A stretch of DNA of 64,000 bases from Pseudarthrobacter sp. NamB4 (GTDB lineage Bacteria; Actinomycetota; Actinomycetes; Actinomycetales; Micrococcaceae). The stretch is taken from positions 62,001 to 126,000 of the forward strand of contig NZ_VAHM01000013.1 of NCBI RefSeq assembly GCF_005796185.1, read 5' to 3'. Both the position numbers and the translations under genes were made by a program. Below, one piece after another: positions 8,149 to 18,238 of this stretch; positions within the stretch are counted from its first letter, which is position 1, and each line of letters begins with the position of its first letter. Under the pieces are notes generated by a model. That model was not told where the DNA came from and did not search any database. It worked only from the letters and a program-made list of their open reading frames with translations.

Positions 8149-8925
8149 TCAGCGGCGCACGATGGGGTTGGACAGGCGGCCGATGCCTTCGATGTCCACT
8201 TCGATGCGGTCCCCGGCGCTCACCAGGCCAACACCAGCCGGCGTTCCGGTCATGATGACATCGCCCGGCAGGAGGGTGAATGCCTGCGAGACGATGGACA
8301 CCAGTTCGCGGACTCCCCTGATCATCTGGCTGGTATTCCCGTCCTGCCGCAGCTCCCCGTTGAGCCGGGCCTGGATCTGAACGTCCTCGGTGTCCAGCTC
8401 GGTCTCGATCCACGGTCCCAGGGGCGCAGACGTATCGAAGCCTTTGGCCCGGGTCCACTGCAGGTCGGTTTTCTGGACGTCCCGGGCGGTGAGGTCGTTG
8501 CCGCAGGTGTAGCCGAAGATGACATCGTCCACGCGGTCCTCGGGCACATCCTTGCAGATCCGGCCGATCACTGCGCACAGCTCAGCCTCAAAAGAGACTT
8601 CCTCGGAGAAGTCCGGCAGCACAACAGGATCATTGGGGCCCACGACGGCGGTGTTGGGCTTCAGGAACAGCAGCGGCTGGGCAGGGACTTCATTGCCCAG
8701 TTCACGGGCGTGCTCAAGGAAGTTGCGCCCCACGCCGATCACCTTGCTCCGGGGAATGATGGGGGCCAACAGCCGGACGTCCTCCAGTTTGTGGCGGACG
8801 GAAGTGCGCTCCACCCCGTTGAAAAAGGGATCTCCGTGGATGACAGTGATCTCCTCACTGCCCGTCTCACCTTCGACAACGCCGTAGAGGGGATCAGAAT
8901 CGACGACAAACCTGGCAATACGCAT
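8149..8925 (-). CDS. fumarylacetoacetate hydrolase family protein
   Basis: A 258-residue protein of the FAH fold, which covers 2-hydroxyhepta-2,4-dienedioate isomerases, acylpyruvases and related oxaloacetate-handling enzymes. Visible family features are VGRNFLEHARELGN, FLKPNTAV, the metal-binding acidic stretch SFEAELCAVIG, and GYTCGNDLTARD, and it ends with GDVIMTGTPAGVG. I chose the ATG at 8925; the frame extends upstream but without conserved sequence. A -10-like TAGGGT lies seven bases before this ATG, suggesting a leaderless transcript. No aromatic-degradation genes adjoin it, so the substrate is uncertain. Confidence 0.88.
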   Translation of the reverse strand: MRIARFVVDSDPLYGVVEGETGSEEITVIHGDPFFNGVERTSVRHKLEDVRLLAPIIPRSKVIGVGRNFLEHARELGNEVPAQPLLFLKPNTAVVGPNDPVVLPDFSEEVSFEAELCAVIGRICKDVPEDRVDDVIFGYTCGNDLTARDVQKTDLQWTRAKGFDTSAPLGPWIETELDTEDVQIQARLNGELRQDGNTSQMIRGVRELVSIVSQAFTLLPGDVIMTGTPAGVGLVSAGDRIEVDIEGIGRLSNPIVRR

Positions 8926-8968
8926 GGCTCCTACCCTACCGTCTTGCCAGGCGGCAACCGGGCCGCAG

Positions 8969-9769
8969 CTACTGCCGTGCTGCCCGGCCCCGCAGGTAGT
9001 GCAGCTGCGCTGCAACGGAGGTTTCAGCGGCGCGCCGAACGGAAGGGTCGACGTCGGAATAGACGGCGTCCGTGACGTCACGGACGGCTGCGGCCCGGCC
9101 CAGCCGGTCTAAGGCGGCGCGGATCTGCCCCAGCCGGTCGAGACGGTGGCTGCGGTAACTGCCGACGATGCCCTCCAGCGAACTGAGTACGGGACCGTGG
9201 GCGGGCAGGACGGCCGCCTCGCCCAGGGCTTCAAGCCTGTCCAGCGAGGCGAGGTAGTCGCCCAGGGTGCCGTCAGGATAGTCGAGCATCGTGGTGCCGC
9301 GGCCCAGGATGGTGTCCCCGGTGAGGACCGATCCGTGCGGGCCGTCATCCGGAAGGTGGAAGCAGACTGAATCCGAGGTGTGGCCGGGAGTGGCCACCAC
9401 CCGGATCTCCAGTCCCGCCGCTTTGATGGACTCCCCGCCCTGAAGAGGTGCTCCTCCCCCATGGCAGTGGTCGGGATCGGCTGCGCGGACAGGAGCCCTG
9501 GTCAGTTCCCGCAGCCGGATGGAGCCCGCGGTGTGGTCTGCGTGCCGGTGCGTAACAAGGATCAGCTCTACCGGGCCGGCGGCAGCCAGCGCATGGAGGT
9601 GGGCCTCATCCAGCGGTCCCGGGTCAACCACCACGGCGCCTTGATGTTCCGGGGCCCTCAGCACGTATGAGTTGGTTCCGTCCAGGCTCATCGGCCCGGG
9701 ATTGGGAGCCAGGATGGATTGCGTCAGGGGGGAGCTGCGGTGAAGGGCGGGACCGGAAGCTGAAGTCAC
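8969..9769 (-). CDS. metallo-beta-lactamase-fold hydrolase
   Basis: About 266 residues from a GTG at 9769; another in-frame GTG lies one codon upstream. The motif THRHADHTAG supplies the HxHxDH zinc ligands, followed by VVATPGHTSDS and LTGDTILGRG with the later His and Asp ligands. A helical C-terminal domain (SSLEGIVGSYRSHRLDRLGQI) resembles LACTB2-type hydrolases. The substrate is unknown. The longer open frame upstream is Arg/Ser/Pro-rich and looks non-coding. It lies 44 bases from the FAH-family gene on the same strand. Confidence 0.85.
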   Translation of the reverse strand: MTSASGPALHRSSPLTQSILAPNPGPMSLDGTNSYVLRAPEHQGAVVVDPGPLDEAHLHALAAAGPVELILVTHRHADHTAGSIRLRELTRAPVRAADPDHCHGGGAPLQGGESIKAAGLEIRVVATPGHTSDSVCFHLPDDGPHGSVLTGDTILGRGTTMLDYPDGTLGDYLASLDRLEALGEAAVLPAHGPVLSSLEGIVGSYRSHRLDRLGQIRAALDRLGRAAAVRDVTDAVYSDVDPSVRRAAETSVAAQLHYLRGRAARQ

Positions 9770-9894
9770 CACCCCATCTTTGCATCGACGGCTGGATCGC
9801 GGGTGCCCCGGCAACCGGAATAGAACAGCCGGCGGACGGGGTTGACCACTACTGAAGACCCACGAACTCCACCAGGAAGCCGGAAGCAGACACC

Positions 9895-10485
9895 ATGAGC
9901 ACAACTGCCCTTGCAGACCTCCTGGCCGGCGCCGACGCTGCCGGCCACGACCACGCTGCAACAGAGAAGAACAGCGGACTCCAGCACATCCACAACCACG
10001 CTACGGGCAGCATTGTCTGGTTTCCCACGTGGAAGAAGTTCCGGGAGACCAGCGACTGGCGCGAGGAAGTGGATGCTTTCGCGGAGGACCTCACGTCGGG
10101 TTCGCAGCTGGTGGAGAAAGCGGCGGCCCGCTCCGTCGCCGGCGAGTTGGAGTCACTGCTGGGACGCGCCGCTGCAGCAAGTGATGCGAATGTTTTTGTC
10201 CAGCAGAACCTGACCAGGCATCTGACCCGGACGTGGGCTGTCGCGGACGCCGTCGCAGAGGTAACAGGGAAGGCGTTGCCCTCCGGCGGCACGCCGTCCA
10301 TTTTTGCCGACTACCCTTACGACGTGTACGCCCAGGACGGCGGCGCCTTCGCGACGGCGCTGTGGAACGACATCATCGATGCCCGCCGCAACCAGGCGAT
10401 TGCCGAAGAAGCGGCACGGAAGGCACTGAAGCCGGTGTCCCGCAAGGGCCTCAAGAACGCCGCCCGGAAGGCCGGCCGCCGCTGA
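9895..10485 (+). CDS. hypothetical protein, about 196 residues
   Basis: I do not recognise this protein. It starts MSTTALADLLAGADAAGHDH, has a conspicuous HIHNHATG stretch near residue 32, then a Trp-rich segment (SIVWFPTWKKFRETSDWREE), a helical middle, and a very basic tail (SRKGLKNAARKAGRR). It has no signal peptide or membrane segment. The codon use is normal for the window, so it is likely a genuine gene. It is flanked by divergent and convergent minus-strand genes, so it is probably monocistronic. Confidence 0.7.
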   Translation: MSTTALADLLAGADAAGHDHAATEKNSGLQHIHNHATGSIVWFPTWKKFRETSDWREEVDAFAEDLTSGSQLVEKAAARSVAGELESLLGRAAAASDANVFVQQNLTRHLTRTWAVADAVAEVTGKALPSGGTPSIFADYPYDVYAQDGGAFATALWNDIIDARRNQAIAEEAARKALKPVSRKGLKNAARKAGRR

Positions 10486-10492
10486 AGGACGC

Positions 10493-10521
10493 CGGCTGCC
10501 GGAACCCTGGCCGGGCAGCCG
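10493..10521. terminator. hairpin between convergent genes
   Basis: CGGCTGCC and GGGCAGCCG form an imperfect stem with one bulge between the stop codons of the plus-strand hypothetical gene and minus-strand ilvE. There is no clear U-tract, so the terminator role is tentative. Confidence 0.35.
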
Positions 10522-10547
10522 CCGTCGTACGTCAGGATTGCGCTGGA

Positions 10548-11660
10548 CTACGCCAGGCGCGTCAGCCAGCCGTGCGTGTCGGGGAGCCTTCCGGTCTGGA
10601 TGCCGAGCAGCTGCTCGCGGATGGCCATTGTGGTCTCCCCCGCCTTGGCGTCCCCGGAACCAATGAACTCCGTCGCGTCCTTAAGGACACCGATCGGAGT
10701 GATAACAGCGGCCGTACCGCAGGCGAAGACCTCGGTGATGTCACCGGAAGCAACGCCGTCTCGCCATTCGTCCAGGGTGATCTTGCGCTCGGTGACCTCT
10801 CGGCCCATGTCTTTGGCCACCTGGATGACGGACATCCTGGTGATGCCTTCCAGGATGGTGCCGGTGAGCGCCGGAGTAACCAGCGAGCCGTCCTTCATCA
10901 CGAAGAAAACGTTCATGCCGCCCAGCTCCTCAACGGCATTGTCGTTGAACTGGTCAAGGAAGAGGACCTGCTTGCAGCCGTTGGCTTCAGCTTCCTGCTG
11001 GGCGATCAGCGAAGCAGCGTAGTTGCCGCCGCACTTCGCATCGCCGGTGCCGCCTCGGCCGGCCCGTGCGTACTGGCGTGAGATCCAGATGGAAACGGGC
11101 TTCAGTTCGCCGCCGAAGTAGTTGCCGGCCGGCGAGGCGATCACCCGGAAGGACACCTCACGCGCAGCCCGCACACCCAGGAAGGCTTCGGTGGCGATCA
11201 TGAACGGCCGCAGGTAGAGGGCTTCGCCGTCACCGCTGGGAACCCATTCCTTGTCAGCAGTGACAAGCTCACGGATTGCGCCGAGGAAGTATTCGGCCGG
11301 CAGTTCAGGAAGGGCCAGCCTGCGCGCGGACTTGTTCAGTCGTGCCGCGTTTGCTTCGGGGCGGAAGGACCAGATGGAACCGTCCGCGTGGCGGTATGCC
11401 TTGAGCCCCTCGAAAATCTCCTGCCCGTAGTGCAGCACCGCAGCGGACGGGTCCAGGACTATCGGACCGTACGCTTCAATCCGGGCGTTGTGCCAGCCGC
11501 CGTTGCCGTGCTCGTCCACGCTGTAGTCAACAACCGCTGTGTGGTCGGTGAAGTGATTGCCGAATCCCGGGTTGGCCAGGATGGCTGCACGTTCTTCAGC
11601 AGACTTCGGGTTGGCCGAGGGCTGCTGGCTGAATTCAACGCCGGGGGCGGTCTGAGTCAT
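10548..11660 (-). CDS. ilvE: branched-chain amino acid aminotransferase
   Basis: A 370-residue class IV PLP-dependent transaminase performing the last step of valine, isoleucine and leucine synthesis. The PLP lysine is in GTGDAKCGGNYAAS, and QVLFLDQFNDNAVEELGGMN and LTPALTGTILEG-type motifs (here LVTPALTGTILEGITR) follow. Length fits bacterial IlvE of the long type. The ATG at 11660 gives MTQTAPGVEFSQ; the open frame continues a little upstream without conservation. It is 105 bases downstream of leuB on the same strand and part of the branched-chain gene group spread across the first 25 kb. Confidence 0.96.
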   Translation of the reverse strand: MTQTAPGVEFSQQPSANPKSAEERAAILANPGFGNHFTDHTAVVDYSVDEHGNGGWHNARIEAYGPIVLDPSAAVLHYGQEIFEGLKAYRHADGSIWSFRPEANAARLNKSARRLALPELPAEYFLGAIRELVTADKEWVPSGDGEALYLRPFMIATEAFLGVRAAREVSFRVIASPAGNYFGGELKPVSIWISRQYARAGRGGTGDAKCGGNYAASLIAQQEAEANGCKQVLFLDQFNDNAVEELGGMNVFFVMKDGSLVTPALTGTILEGITRMSVIQVAKDMGREVTERKITLDEWRDGVASGDITEVFACGTAAVITPIGVLKDATEFIGSGDAKAGETTMAIREQLLGIQTGRLPDTHGWLTRLA

Positions 11661-11765
11661 GGTTCCTCCACGATCGGCCGCCCCGGGTTCAGCGCTGAAC
11701 GGCCAGGGCGGCATTTGGTGATTCGAGACAAGCTTACGCCCGAAGCCGGAGGCCCTGGCGCGGGG

Positions 11766-12818
11766 TCAGAGCCCGGTGGCGATAGCGTCGCCGATGGCGC
11801 TGGTGCTGCGTGCACCACCGTCGCGCTTTTCGACGTCGGCAACCACTGCCGCTTCAATCCTGCGGGCCGTTGCAGCGTAACCGAGATGATCCAGCAGGAG
11901 GGCGGCGGAGAGGATGGCGGCTGTGGGGTCCGCTTTGCCCTGGCCGGCAATATCCGGGGCTGAACCGTGGACCGGCTCGAACATGGACGGCGCCGTACGG
12001 TCCATGTTGATATTGCCGGATGCCGCAAGGCCGATGCCACCGGTGATGGCCGCGGCAAGGTCGGTGAGGATGTCACCAAAGAGGTTGTCGGTGACGATCA
12101 CATCGAAGCGGGACGGGTCCGTGACCATGAAGATGGTGGCGGCGTCCACGTGCAGGTAATCGTGGGTAACCTCAGGAAATTCCTGTGCCACTGCCTCGAC
12201 CGTGCGCTTCCACAGGTGTCCGGCGTATACCAGGACGTTGTGCTTGTGTACCAGGGTGACGTGCTTGCGTTCCCTGGCGCTGGCGCGGCGGAACGCGTCC
12301 CGGACTACCCGCTCAACGCCATGGGCCGTGTTGAGCGAAACTTCGGTGGCCACCTCGTGCGGAGTGCCCGCGCGCAGGGTGCCGCCGTTGCCCACGTAGG
12401 GGCCTTCGGTGCCTTCGCGGACCACGATGAAGTCGATGGTGCCGGGGTTGGCCAGCGGGGAGCCGACGGTTCCGTAGAGCCGGGAGGGGCGCAGATTGAC
12501 GTAGTGGTCCAGGCTGAAGCGAAGCTTGAGGAGCATCTCGCGCTCGATAATGCCGGAAGGAATCCGGGTATCGCCGGGGGCTGCGCCTACGGCGCCGAAC
12601 AGGATCGCATCCCGGGTACGCAGGTCGGCCAGGACCTCATCCGGCAGGGTCTCTCCCGTGGCCAGCCAGTGCTCGGCGCCGAGCTTGTAGTGGGTCTGTT
12701 TGAGTTCTACACCCTCCGCTGCCACCGCCTTTTCAAGGACTTTGAGTGCCTCGGCGATCACCTCGGGGCCAATGCCGTCGCCGGGGATAACTGCAAGATC
12801 AATGGAGGATGCGCTCAT
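11766..12818 (-). CDS. leuB: 3-isopropylmalate dehydrogenase
   Basis: A 350-residue NAD-dependent beta-decarboxylating dehydrogenase catalysing the third step of leucine synthesis. It opens with [11 protein letters not shown], contains the substrate-binding LRPSRLYG region, and the signature [19 protein letters not shown] followed by the NAD-site [14 protein letters not shown]. No Shine-Dalgarno is visible; a -10-like TACCCT lies six bases before the ATG, suggesting a leaderless transcript. In Corynebacterium leuB is a target of the leucine IclR regulator; whether the IclR at 466 acts here is inference. Confidence 0.97.
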   Translation of the reverse strand: MSASSIDLAVIPGDGIGPEVIAEALKVLEKAVAAEGVELKQTHYKLGAEHWLATGETLPDEVLADLRTRDAILFGAVGAAPGDTRIPSGIIEREMLLKLRFSLDHYVNLRPSRLYGTVGSPLANPGTIDFIVVREGTEGPYVGNGGTLRAGTPHEVATEVSLNTAHGVERVVRDAFRRASARERKHVTLVHKHNVLVYAGHLWKRTVEAVAQEFPEVTHDYLHVDAATIFMVTDPSRFDVIVTDNLFGDILTDLAAAITGGIGLAASGNINMDRTAPSMFEPVHGSAPDIAGQGKADPTAAILSAALLLDHLGYAATARRIEAAVVADVEKRDGGARSTSAIGDAIATGL

Positions 12819-12824
12819 GGAATC

Positions 12825-12855
12825 AGGGTAGCCAAGGGATCCATATGCTGGTCAA
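12825..12855 (-). promoter_or_regulatory. putative leuB promoter (leaderless)
   Basis: On the minus strand TTGACC (12855-12850) and TACCCT (12830-12825) are spaced by 19 bp, and the -10 lies six bases before the leuB ATG. The spacing is longer than ideal. Confidence 0.4.
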
Positions 12856-12910
12856 GCCGTCTCGGTGGGTGGACGCCGGAGAACCCTCCTGCAGTTAATG
12901 TGCAAAAACG

Positions 12911-12981
12911 GCGAACGCTCTCTCACTTCCCGTCCTGGGGTGAGAAAGCGTTCGCGGAAAGGCCGCATTAAGTGAGAGAGC
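12911..12981. repeat. compound inverted repeat between leuB and metG
   Basis: A hairpin with outer arms GCGAACGCT and AGCGTTCGC (12911-12955) carries one mismatch in about 16 bp. The motif GCTCTCTCACTT (12917-12928) recurs inverted as AAGTGAGAGAGC (12970-12981), so the same core appears three times. The tract could be a terminator for metG or an interspersed REP-like element; no U-tract is seen. Confidence 0.6.
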
Positions 12982-12989
12982 CGTCCGGA

Positions 12990-14549
12990 CTAGGCCTCCA
13001 CGGGCTCCTCGTACTTGGGGAAGACAGGCGCAGGAGCAGGCAGTTCGGTACCGGAAGCGATGCGCGTGGCGATGGCGCTGAACTGGCGGGCATCGCCTTC
13101 AAGCTGGCCAAGTGCGTCCAGCAGCTTGGCCGTGGCGTTCGGCATGACCGGCTGCGACAGGATGGCTACGATCCGCAGGACTTCCAGCGTCACGTACAGG
13201 ACGGTGTTCATGCGTTCGACGTCGGTCTTCCGCAGCACCCACGGGGCCTGCTCTGCGAAGTACGCGTTGGTGTCACCCAGCACATGCCAGATCGCTTCGA
13301 GGGCACGGCTGAACTCCTGCTTGTCGAAGGCGGCACGGGCGGCGCCAAGGAGGGCATCGGCCTGGGCGAGGATGGCAGTGTCAGCGGCCGTGAATTCTCC
13401 GGGAACGGGAACGCGCCCGCCGCAGTTCTTGGCCACCATGGAGAGCGAACGCTGGGCCAGGTTTCCAAAATTGTTGGCCAGGTCCGAGTTCATCCGGCCC
13501 ACGATCGCCTCGTGGTTGTAGCTGCCGTCCGCGCCGAAGGGAACTTCCCGGAGGAAGAAAAAGCGCACCTGGTCCAGGCCGTACTGGGCCACGAAGTCGG
13601 CCGGAGCCACCACGTTGCCCAGCGACTTGGACATCTTCACGCCGTTGTTGTGCAGGAAGCCGTGGATCATGACCCGCTTGGGCAGTTCCAGGCCCGCGCT
13701 CATGAGGAAGGCAGGCCAGTAGATGGCGTGGAAGCGGGAGATGTCCTTCCCGATAATGTGGACATCCGCGGGCCAGTACTTGCGGAACTTCGCGGACTCC
13801 ACGTCCGGGTATCCAACGCCTGTGAGGTAGTTGGTCAGGGCGTCCACCCAGACATACATCACGTGCTTGTCATTCCCGGGAACCGGTACTCCCCAGTCGA
13901 ACGTGGTGCGGCTGATGGAAAGGTCTTCCAGTCCCCGTTTGACGAAGCTGATGACTTCGTTGAAGCGGTACTGCGGCGCGCCGAACTCAGGCTGGGCCTC
14001 ATAAAGGGCAAGGAGTTTATCCTGGTACGCGGAGAGCCGGAAGAAGTAGCTTTCCTCAGCGGTCCAGGTTACCTCGGTATCGGTTTCCTTGGAGTACCGT
14101 ACGCCGTCGTCCTTGACCACAGTGTCGTCTTCACCGTAGAAGGCCTCGTCACGGACGGAATACCAGCCCTCGTACTTGGAGAGGTAGATGTCGCCGTTGG
14201 CCTCCATCTTTTTCCAGATGGCCTGCGAGGCGGCATAGTGGTCGGCATCGGTGGTGCGGATGAAGCGGTCGTACGTGATACCAAGGGCTGCATGGGCCGC
14301 TTTGTAGATCTCGGCGTTACGGTCCACGAGCTCCTTGGGCGTGATGCCTTCCTTCTCGGCCGTCTGGGCGATCTTCATTCCGTGCTCGTCGGTGCCGGTC
14401 AGGAACATCACGTCATAGCCGTCAAGGCGCTTGAAGCGCGCCATGGCGTCCGTGGCTATGTACTCGTAGGCGTGGCCGATGTGCGGCACACCATTGGGGT
14501 AGGTGATGGCCGTGGTGATGTAAAACGGCGTTTTCTCTGAAGCAGTCAC
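12990..14549 (-). CDS. metG: methionyl-tRNA synthetase
   Basis: A 519-residue class I synthetase that charges initiator and elongator tRNA-Met. It contains the HIGH-type sequence [20 protein letters not shown] in pieces near residue 15, the family's [13 protein letters not shown], and KMSKS as [10 protein letters not shown] near residue 310. The GTG start is preceded at seven bases by a -10-like TAACGT with no Shine-Dalgarno, so a leaderless mRNA is likely. No C-terminal tRNA-binding extension is present, as in the shorter actinobacterial form. Confidence 0.97.
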   Translation of the reverse strand: MTASEKTPFYITTAITYPNGVPHIGHAYEYIATDAMARFKRLDGYDVMFLTGTDEHGMKIAQTAEKEGITPKELVDRNAEIYKAAHAALGITYDRFIRTTDADHYAASQAIWKKMEANGDIYLSKYEGWYSVRDEAFYGEDDTVVKDDGVRYSKETDTEVTWTAEESYFFRLSAYQDKLLALYEAQPEFGAPQYRFNEVISFVKRGLEDLSISRTTFDWGVPVPGNDKHVMYVWVDALTNYLTGVGYPDVESAKFRKYWPADVHIIGKDISRFHAIYWPAFLMSAGLELPKRVMIHGFLHNNGVKMSKSLGNVVAPADFVAQYGLDQVRFFFLREVPFGADGSYNHEAIVGRMNSDLANNFGNLAQRSLSMVAKNCGGRVPVPGEFTAADTAILAQADALLGAARAAFDKQEFSRALEAIWHVLGDTNAYFAEQAPWVLRKTDVERMNTVLYVTLEVLRIVAILSQPVMPNATAKLLDALGQLEGDARQFSAIATRIASGTELPAPAPVFPKYEEPVEA

Positions 14550-14583
14550 GTGGAGGACGTTACCTTCGGTGCGGAGGGACGGG

Positions 14584-15339
14584 CTAGATGAGTTCAGTCA
14601 GGCTGTCGCTGAGCCGAACCAGTTCGTGGTCGTGCGAGGCCACCAGCACGGCGATACCGTCCGATGTGGTGTCCTTCAGGATGCTGATGATGCGGTTGGC
14701 GGAGGCACGGTCCAGGCTCGCTGTCGGCTCGTCCACCACCAGCACCCGGGTGCCCAGGATCAGGGCGCGGGCAATGGCCACACGCTGGCGTTCGCCGCCG
14801 GAGAGCTGGGCCGGGCGGTGCCGCATCCTGCGGCCGAGGCCGACCAGGTCCAGGAGATCCTTCGCCATGTCCCGCCGCTGGTCCACTTCGCCGTCCGGGA
14901 CCGCGGGGAGGAGAACGTTCTCCAGCGCGCTCATCCCGTCGATCAGGGCGCCGCCCTGGTCAACGTAACCGATGAGTGCGCGACGGCGGTCGGCAATTTC
15001 GTCGTCGCCCATGCTTTCAAGGGAATCACCCTCCCAAAAGACGCGGCCCGACGTCGGGAGCGTGAGTCCCGCGCCGACGGTGAGGATGCTGGTCTTGCCG
15101 GAGCCGCTTCGGCCGGCGACGCAGTGCATCTCGCCGGCGTGCAGGGTCAAGTCGAATCCCTCCACCACGCTGACGGCCTCCGCCCCGCCCTTGCCGCCGC
15201 CGTAGCGGATGGTGATGTCGCTCAGTTCCAGCGGGGTGGCGTGGTCAGCCGCCTTGACGATGGTGTTGGCGCGGGTCTGCAGGGGAACCTCGCCGGAGCC
15301 GCCCCTGCGGCTCCGCTGGACATTCGTCGGGTTTGTCAT
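14584..15339 (-). CDS. ABC transporter ATP-binding protein (LolD/MacB-like)
   Basis: About 251 residues. Walker A is [10 protein letters not shown], the signature is [15 protein letters not shown], Walker B is [12 protein letters not shown], and the H-loop is VASHDHE. Similarity is greatest to the MacB/LolD type that partners FtsX-like permeases. Its ATG overlaps the permease stop by four bases (ATGA), so the two are co-translated. It energises the permease encoded upstream. The cargo is unknown; peptides, lipoproteins or cell-envelope stress functions are typical for the family. Confidence 0.9.
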   Translation of the reverse strand: MTNPTNVQRSRRGGSGEVPLQTRANTIVKAADHATPLELSDITIRYGGGKGGAEAVSVVEGFDLTLHAGEMHCVAGRSGSGKTSILTVGAGLTLPTSGRVFWEGDSLESMGDDEIADRRRALIGYVDQGGALIDGMSALENVLLPAVPDGEVDQRRDMAKDLLDLVGLGRRMRHRPAQLSGGERQRVAIARALILGTRVLVVDEPTASLDRASANRIISILKDTTSDGIAVLVASHDHELVRLSDSLTELI

Positions 15340-18131
15340 TGGACCACTTTCGTTGCAATCGGTATCCAGCAAAGTACAGCCACGAGGCCGGCGACGCCTG
15401 CCCACAGCGCGGCATAGGGGGCCAGCAGCAGGCCGATGCCCAGGGCGCCCAGCACGCCCAGCGGCAGGGCCACGGTTCCCACCAGGGCATTTTCGAACAG
15501 CCGGACCTGGCGGAGCATGTCCGGGTTCCAGCCCATGGCCTGGAGGATGCCAAGGTACTGGCGCTTGGCGTTAAGTTCGAAGCGTCCGGTCACCAGCGTC
15601 AGCACCAGGCCCACCACCACTCCGGCAAGGGCCAGGAGGATGCTCGGCATTGCCACGGCGGCGGCTGCCAGACCACTCAGCGCACTGGCTCCGGCAGCGC
15701 GCGGGATGTCGATGAGCAGGGCAATGAGACCGCCGACTGCTGCTCCGAACACACCAACTGCTACGGCGAGCGACAGCGTGTTGAACTTGTTGGTGCTCAG
15801 CTGGCGGTTGGCAAAGGTCAGCGGTGAATCCACCTGGATCAGCCGTTCGTCATGCTGTGGTTCCTGGTCGATGACATCCCTGTGGCGCAGCTGCTGCGCC
15901 GCGAAGAGGGCGGCTGCAGCGTAGAGCACCAGGACGGCGACGCATACCAGGGCTGTGGCGAGGCTCCAGCTGACCAGGCTCAGCACCACCCCCACTACGG
16001 CAAGCAGGACGGCGCCGACGCCGAACTCCTCCAGCACCCAGCTGCGGATCCGCCGCTGGGTCCAGCCCATGGCCCTCAGGGTTCCGGCCTCGCTGCGCCG
16101 CTTGCGGATGTAGCTCACGGTGGATGCCCCGGTGAGGAGGGCAGCGCCGCACAGCGTCAGGAAGAGCAGCGTGACGTTGGTGCCGGACAGCGAGCCGGTG
16201 ACGGCGTCAGCGGCGTTCTGCCGGACCCACGACTGCTGGACGGTGCCCAGGGCGGATTCCTTGCCGGCGTCGTCCTTATAGTAGCCGGGGACGAAGATGC
16301 TGGCATCCTCGCGGGCCGAGCCGGCAACGATGGTGGCCTCCAGGCCCATCTCGCGGATGTCGGCGGCCAACTGCTCGACGTCGGGCTGCGCCTCCTTCCA
16401 GCTGCCGGGCGCCTTGGCACGGACGCGGACCGCGTCAATGACGGCCGCGTTTTCGGTGTAGCCGCGGGCGGCGGCCAAGCCGTAGTAGTCGGTGATGGCA
16501 CCTGCCGACTGGCTGGCAAGGCCAGTGGCGCTCAGGGACGGTTCCAGCTCGGTGGCGGGAACATCATTCCCGGCGGCATCCTTGACCAGCGTGAAGGGGG
16601 TGGGATCATAGCCGCCCAGTGGCAGCTTGTTGACGTCCCCGGCGGCAGCAGCAACTGCGGAGGGGTCGAACGTGCCGTACACCATGGCCAGCGGAGCTGC
16701 CGTTTTTTTGCCTGTCTCCAGGTTCTCCCGATAGGCACGCTCGTCTACGGGCTCGCGCTGCGTCTGGTCCACCGGGGTGCCGTTGGCGCTCTTCTCGGGC
16801 AGCCGGTTGACGGTCACCCATTCGCCGGGGACCGCCGTCTTGTCCACTGCGCCGTTCGCGGCGGTGTCTCCGTCGGTGTAGCGGGGCGCGGCAGCGAAGT
16901 CAGTACTCCATTGGGCCGGGGTGTACAGGCCCTGGTTGAAGTTGCCTGTGGCACCGAGCAGGGAGGAATGGTCTGTGGAACCGGGCCAGGACAGGACGAA
17001 CGGATCTTTCGAAACGAACGGGAGGTAGTCCTTGTCCAGTGAGCGGGACACGGTGCCCACCTCCTGGACCACCTTGCCGGCGTCGTCAATCTCTTCGATC
17101 CTGACGTTGTACTTCAGGTCCAGGGAGGTGCCCGAGCGCACGATCAGTGGAATAGCCTGCGAGTCGGCGGTCAGCTGCCCGGTCCGCTTGGCCTGCTGGT
17201 ACTGGGTCATCAGGGGCGCCCAGTACTTGAGCTTGACGCCAAGGAAGTCCGGCCCCTCCTGCAGTTCATCCAGGCGGATGCCGTTGGTGAAGAGACCCTC
17301 AAAGTAGCGGCCGATGGCTCCGGCGTCACGGGCGTCGGCCGGCGGCGCCTTTTCCAGCGGGGCCAGGAAATCGCCGGCTGAACCCAGCAGTGCACGTTCC
17401 GCGGCTGGATCGACGGCCACCACGGACTCCGTCACTTCCGGGGCCAGGGGCAGCGATACGGAAAGGTTGAACAGGTTGTGTTCGGACCCGCCGGCGGGAG
17501 ACGGAAACTTGATGCCGGTTTCGTCCCTGGGGGCCGCGATACGGATGCTCGTTCCGCCCGCCGCCTTCTCCTCCACGAGGCGGGCCTTGCCAAGGGTGCC
17601 TTCAGCCGTGGACTTGAAGAGCGTCTGCTCGGACACACCGTCCGAGGTCACTGCACTGGCGGTCAGCCGGTACTTTTTGGTGTTGTCGCTTAGTACCGAT
17701 TCGGCGGCGGGCCACTGCTCCGGTGCCGTGGCGCCGGCAGCCTGGTCAGCCGTTGCAGTACCGGCCAGCCCTGCGTTGTAGCCCAGGTAGTCCATAGCGT
17801 CGAGGCGGGGCGCCTCGAGGTTCTGGGTGACTCGCGAGACCAGGCTGATGGGTGCTGCTACGGAGGTTCCGGACAGCTTCCTGATGGCGTCCAGCTGTTC
17901 GAAGCTGATGCCGCCGGTCCCGTTGGCGATCTCCGGCTGCAGAAGCGCCCCGGTGGGGGCCTTCGCCTGCACCAGGACGTCGTACAGGCCCCGTGAATTT
18001 TCATCTACGGTCCGGCTGAGTGCAGCCTGCGACTGGCTTTGGACAAGGACCGACAAGCACATGGCTGCGATCAGAATGGCCGCGGTCAACAGCAGCACCC
18101 TGCTTCTGATGAACCTCTGGACGGCGTTCAT
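15336..18131 (-). CDS. FtsX-like ABC transporter permease with large extracytoplasmic domain
   Basis: A 931-residue permease. One N-terminal membrane helix (LLLTAAILIAAMCLSVLVQ) is followed by about 600 residues outside the membrane. Then comes a FtsX block of three helices beginning near LLFLTLCGAALLTGAS with the typical EAGTLRAMGWTQRRIRSWVL coupling sequence. A second block near the C-terminus carries YLGILQAMGWNPDMLRQVRL. The duplicated FtsX layout matches MacB-like/YknZ-type exporters, which act mechanically across the membrane. The ATG at 18131 has GGGAG four bases upstream. It forms an operon with the ATPase. Confidence 0.88.
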   Translation of the reverse strand: MNAVQRFIRSRVLLLTAAILIAAMCLSVLVQSQSQAALSRTVDENSRGLYDVLVQAKAPTGALLQPEIANGTGGISFEQLDAIRKLSGTSVAAPISLVSRVTQNLEAPRLDAMDYLGYNAGLAGTATADQAAGATAPEQWPAAESVLSDNTKKYRLTASAVTSDGVSEQTLFKSTAEGTLGKARLVEEKAAGGTSIRIAAPRDETGIKFPSPAGGSEHNLFNLSVSLPLAPEVTESVVAVDPAAERALLGSAGDFLAPLEKAPPADARDAGAIGRYFEGLFTNGIRLDELQEGPDFLGVKLKYWAPLMTQYQQAKRTGQLTADSQAIPLIVRSGTSLDLKYNVRIEEIDDAGKVVQEVGTVSRSLDKDYLPFVSKDPFVLSWPGSTDHSSLLGATGNFNQGLYTPAQWSTDFAAAPRYTDGDTAANGAVDKTAVPGEWVTVNRLPEKSANGTPVDQTQREPVDERAYRENLETGKKTAAPLAMVYGTFDPSAVAAAAGDVNKLPLGGYDPTPFTLVKDAAGNDVPATELEPSLSATGLASQSAGAITDYYGLAAARGYTENAAVIDAVRVRAKAPGSWKEAQPDVEQLAADIREMGLEATIVAGSAREDASIFVPGYYKDDAGKESALGTVQQSWVRQNAADAVTGSLSGTNVTLLFLTLCGAALLTGASTVSYIRKRRSEAGTLRAMGWTQRRIRSWVLEEFGVGAVLLAVVGVVLSLVSWSLATALVCVAVLVLYAAAALFAAQQLRHRDVIDQEPQHDERLIQVDSPLTFANRQLSTNKFNTLSLAVAVGVFGAAVGGLIALLIDIPRAAGASALSGLAAAAVAMPSILLALAGVVVGLVLTLVTGRFELNAKRQYLGILQAMGWNPDMLRQVRLFENALVGTVALPLGVLGALGIGLLLAPYAALWAGVAGLVAVLCWIPIATKVVQ

Positions 18132-18238
18132 GGAGCTCCCTGAAACCTGGATTGCGTGCGCACATTCGGGTCCGCCCCAGGCGGACATGGGCTATGACGG
18201 ACGGATGTGCAAAAAGGTAGTGGCCGGCCTGCGGGCCG

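Noticed and set aside
6478..9075. Very long plus-strand open frame (about 865 codons) opposite gltX and the FAH-family gene
   Set aside because: It is antisense to genes with clear family motifs; its translation is Val/Gly/Leu/Arg-rich without recognisable domains. High GC keeps opposite frames open.
12972..14540. Plus-strand open frame of about 522 codons opposite metG
   Set aside because: Antisense shadow of methionyl-tRNA synthetase.
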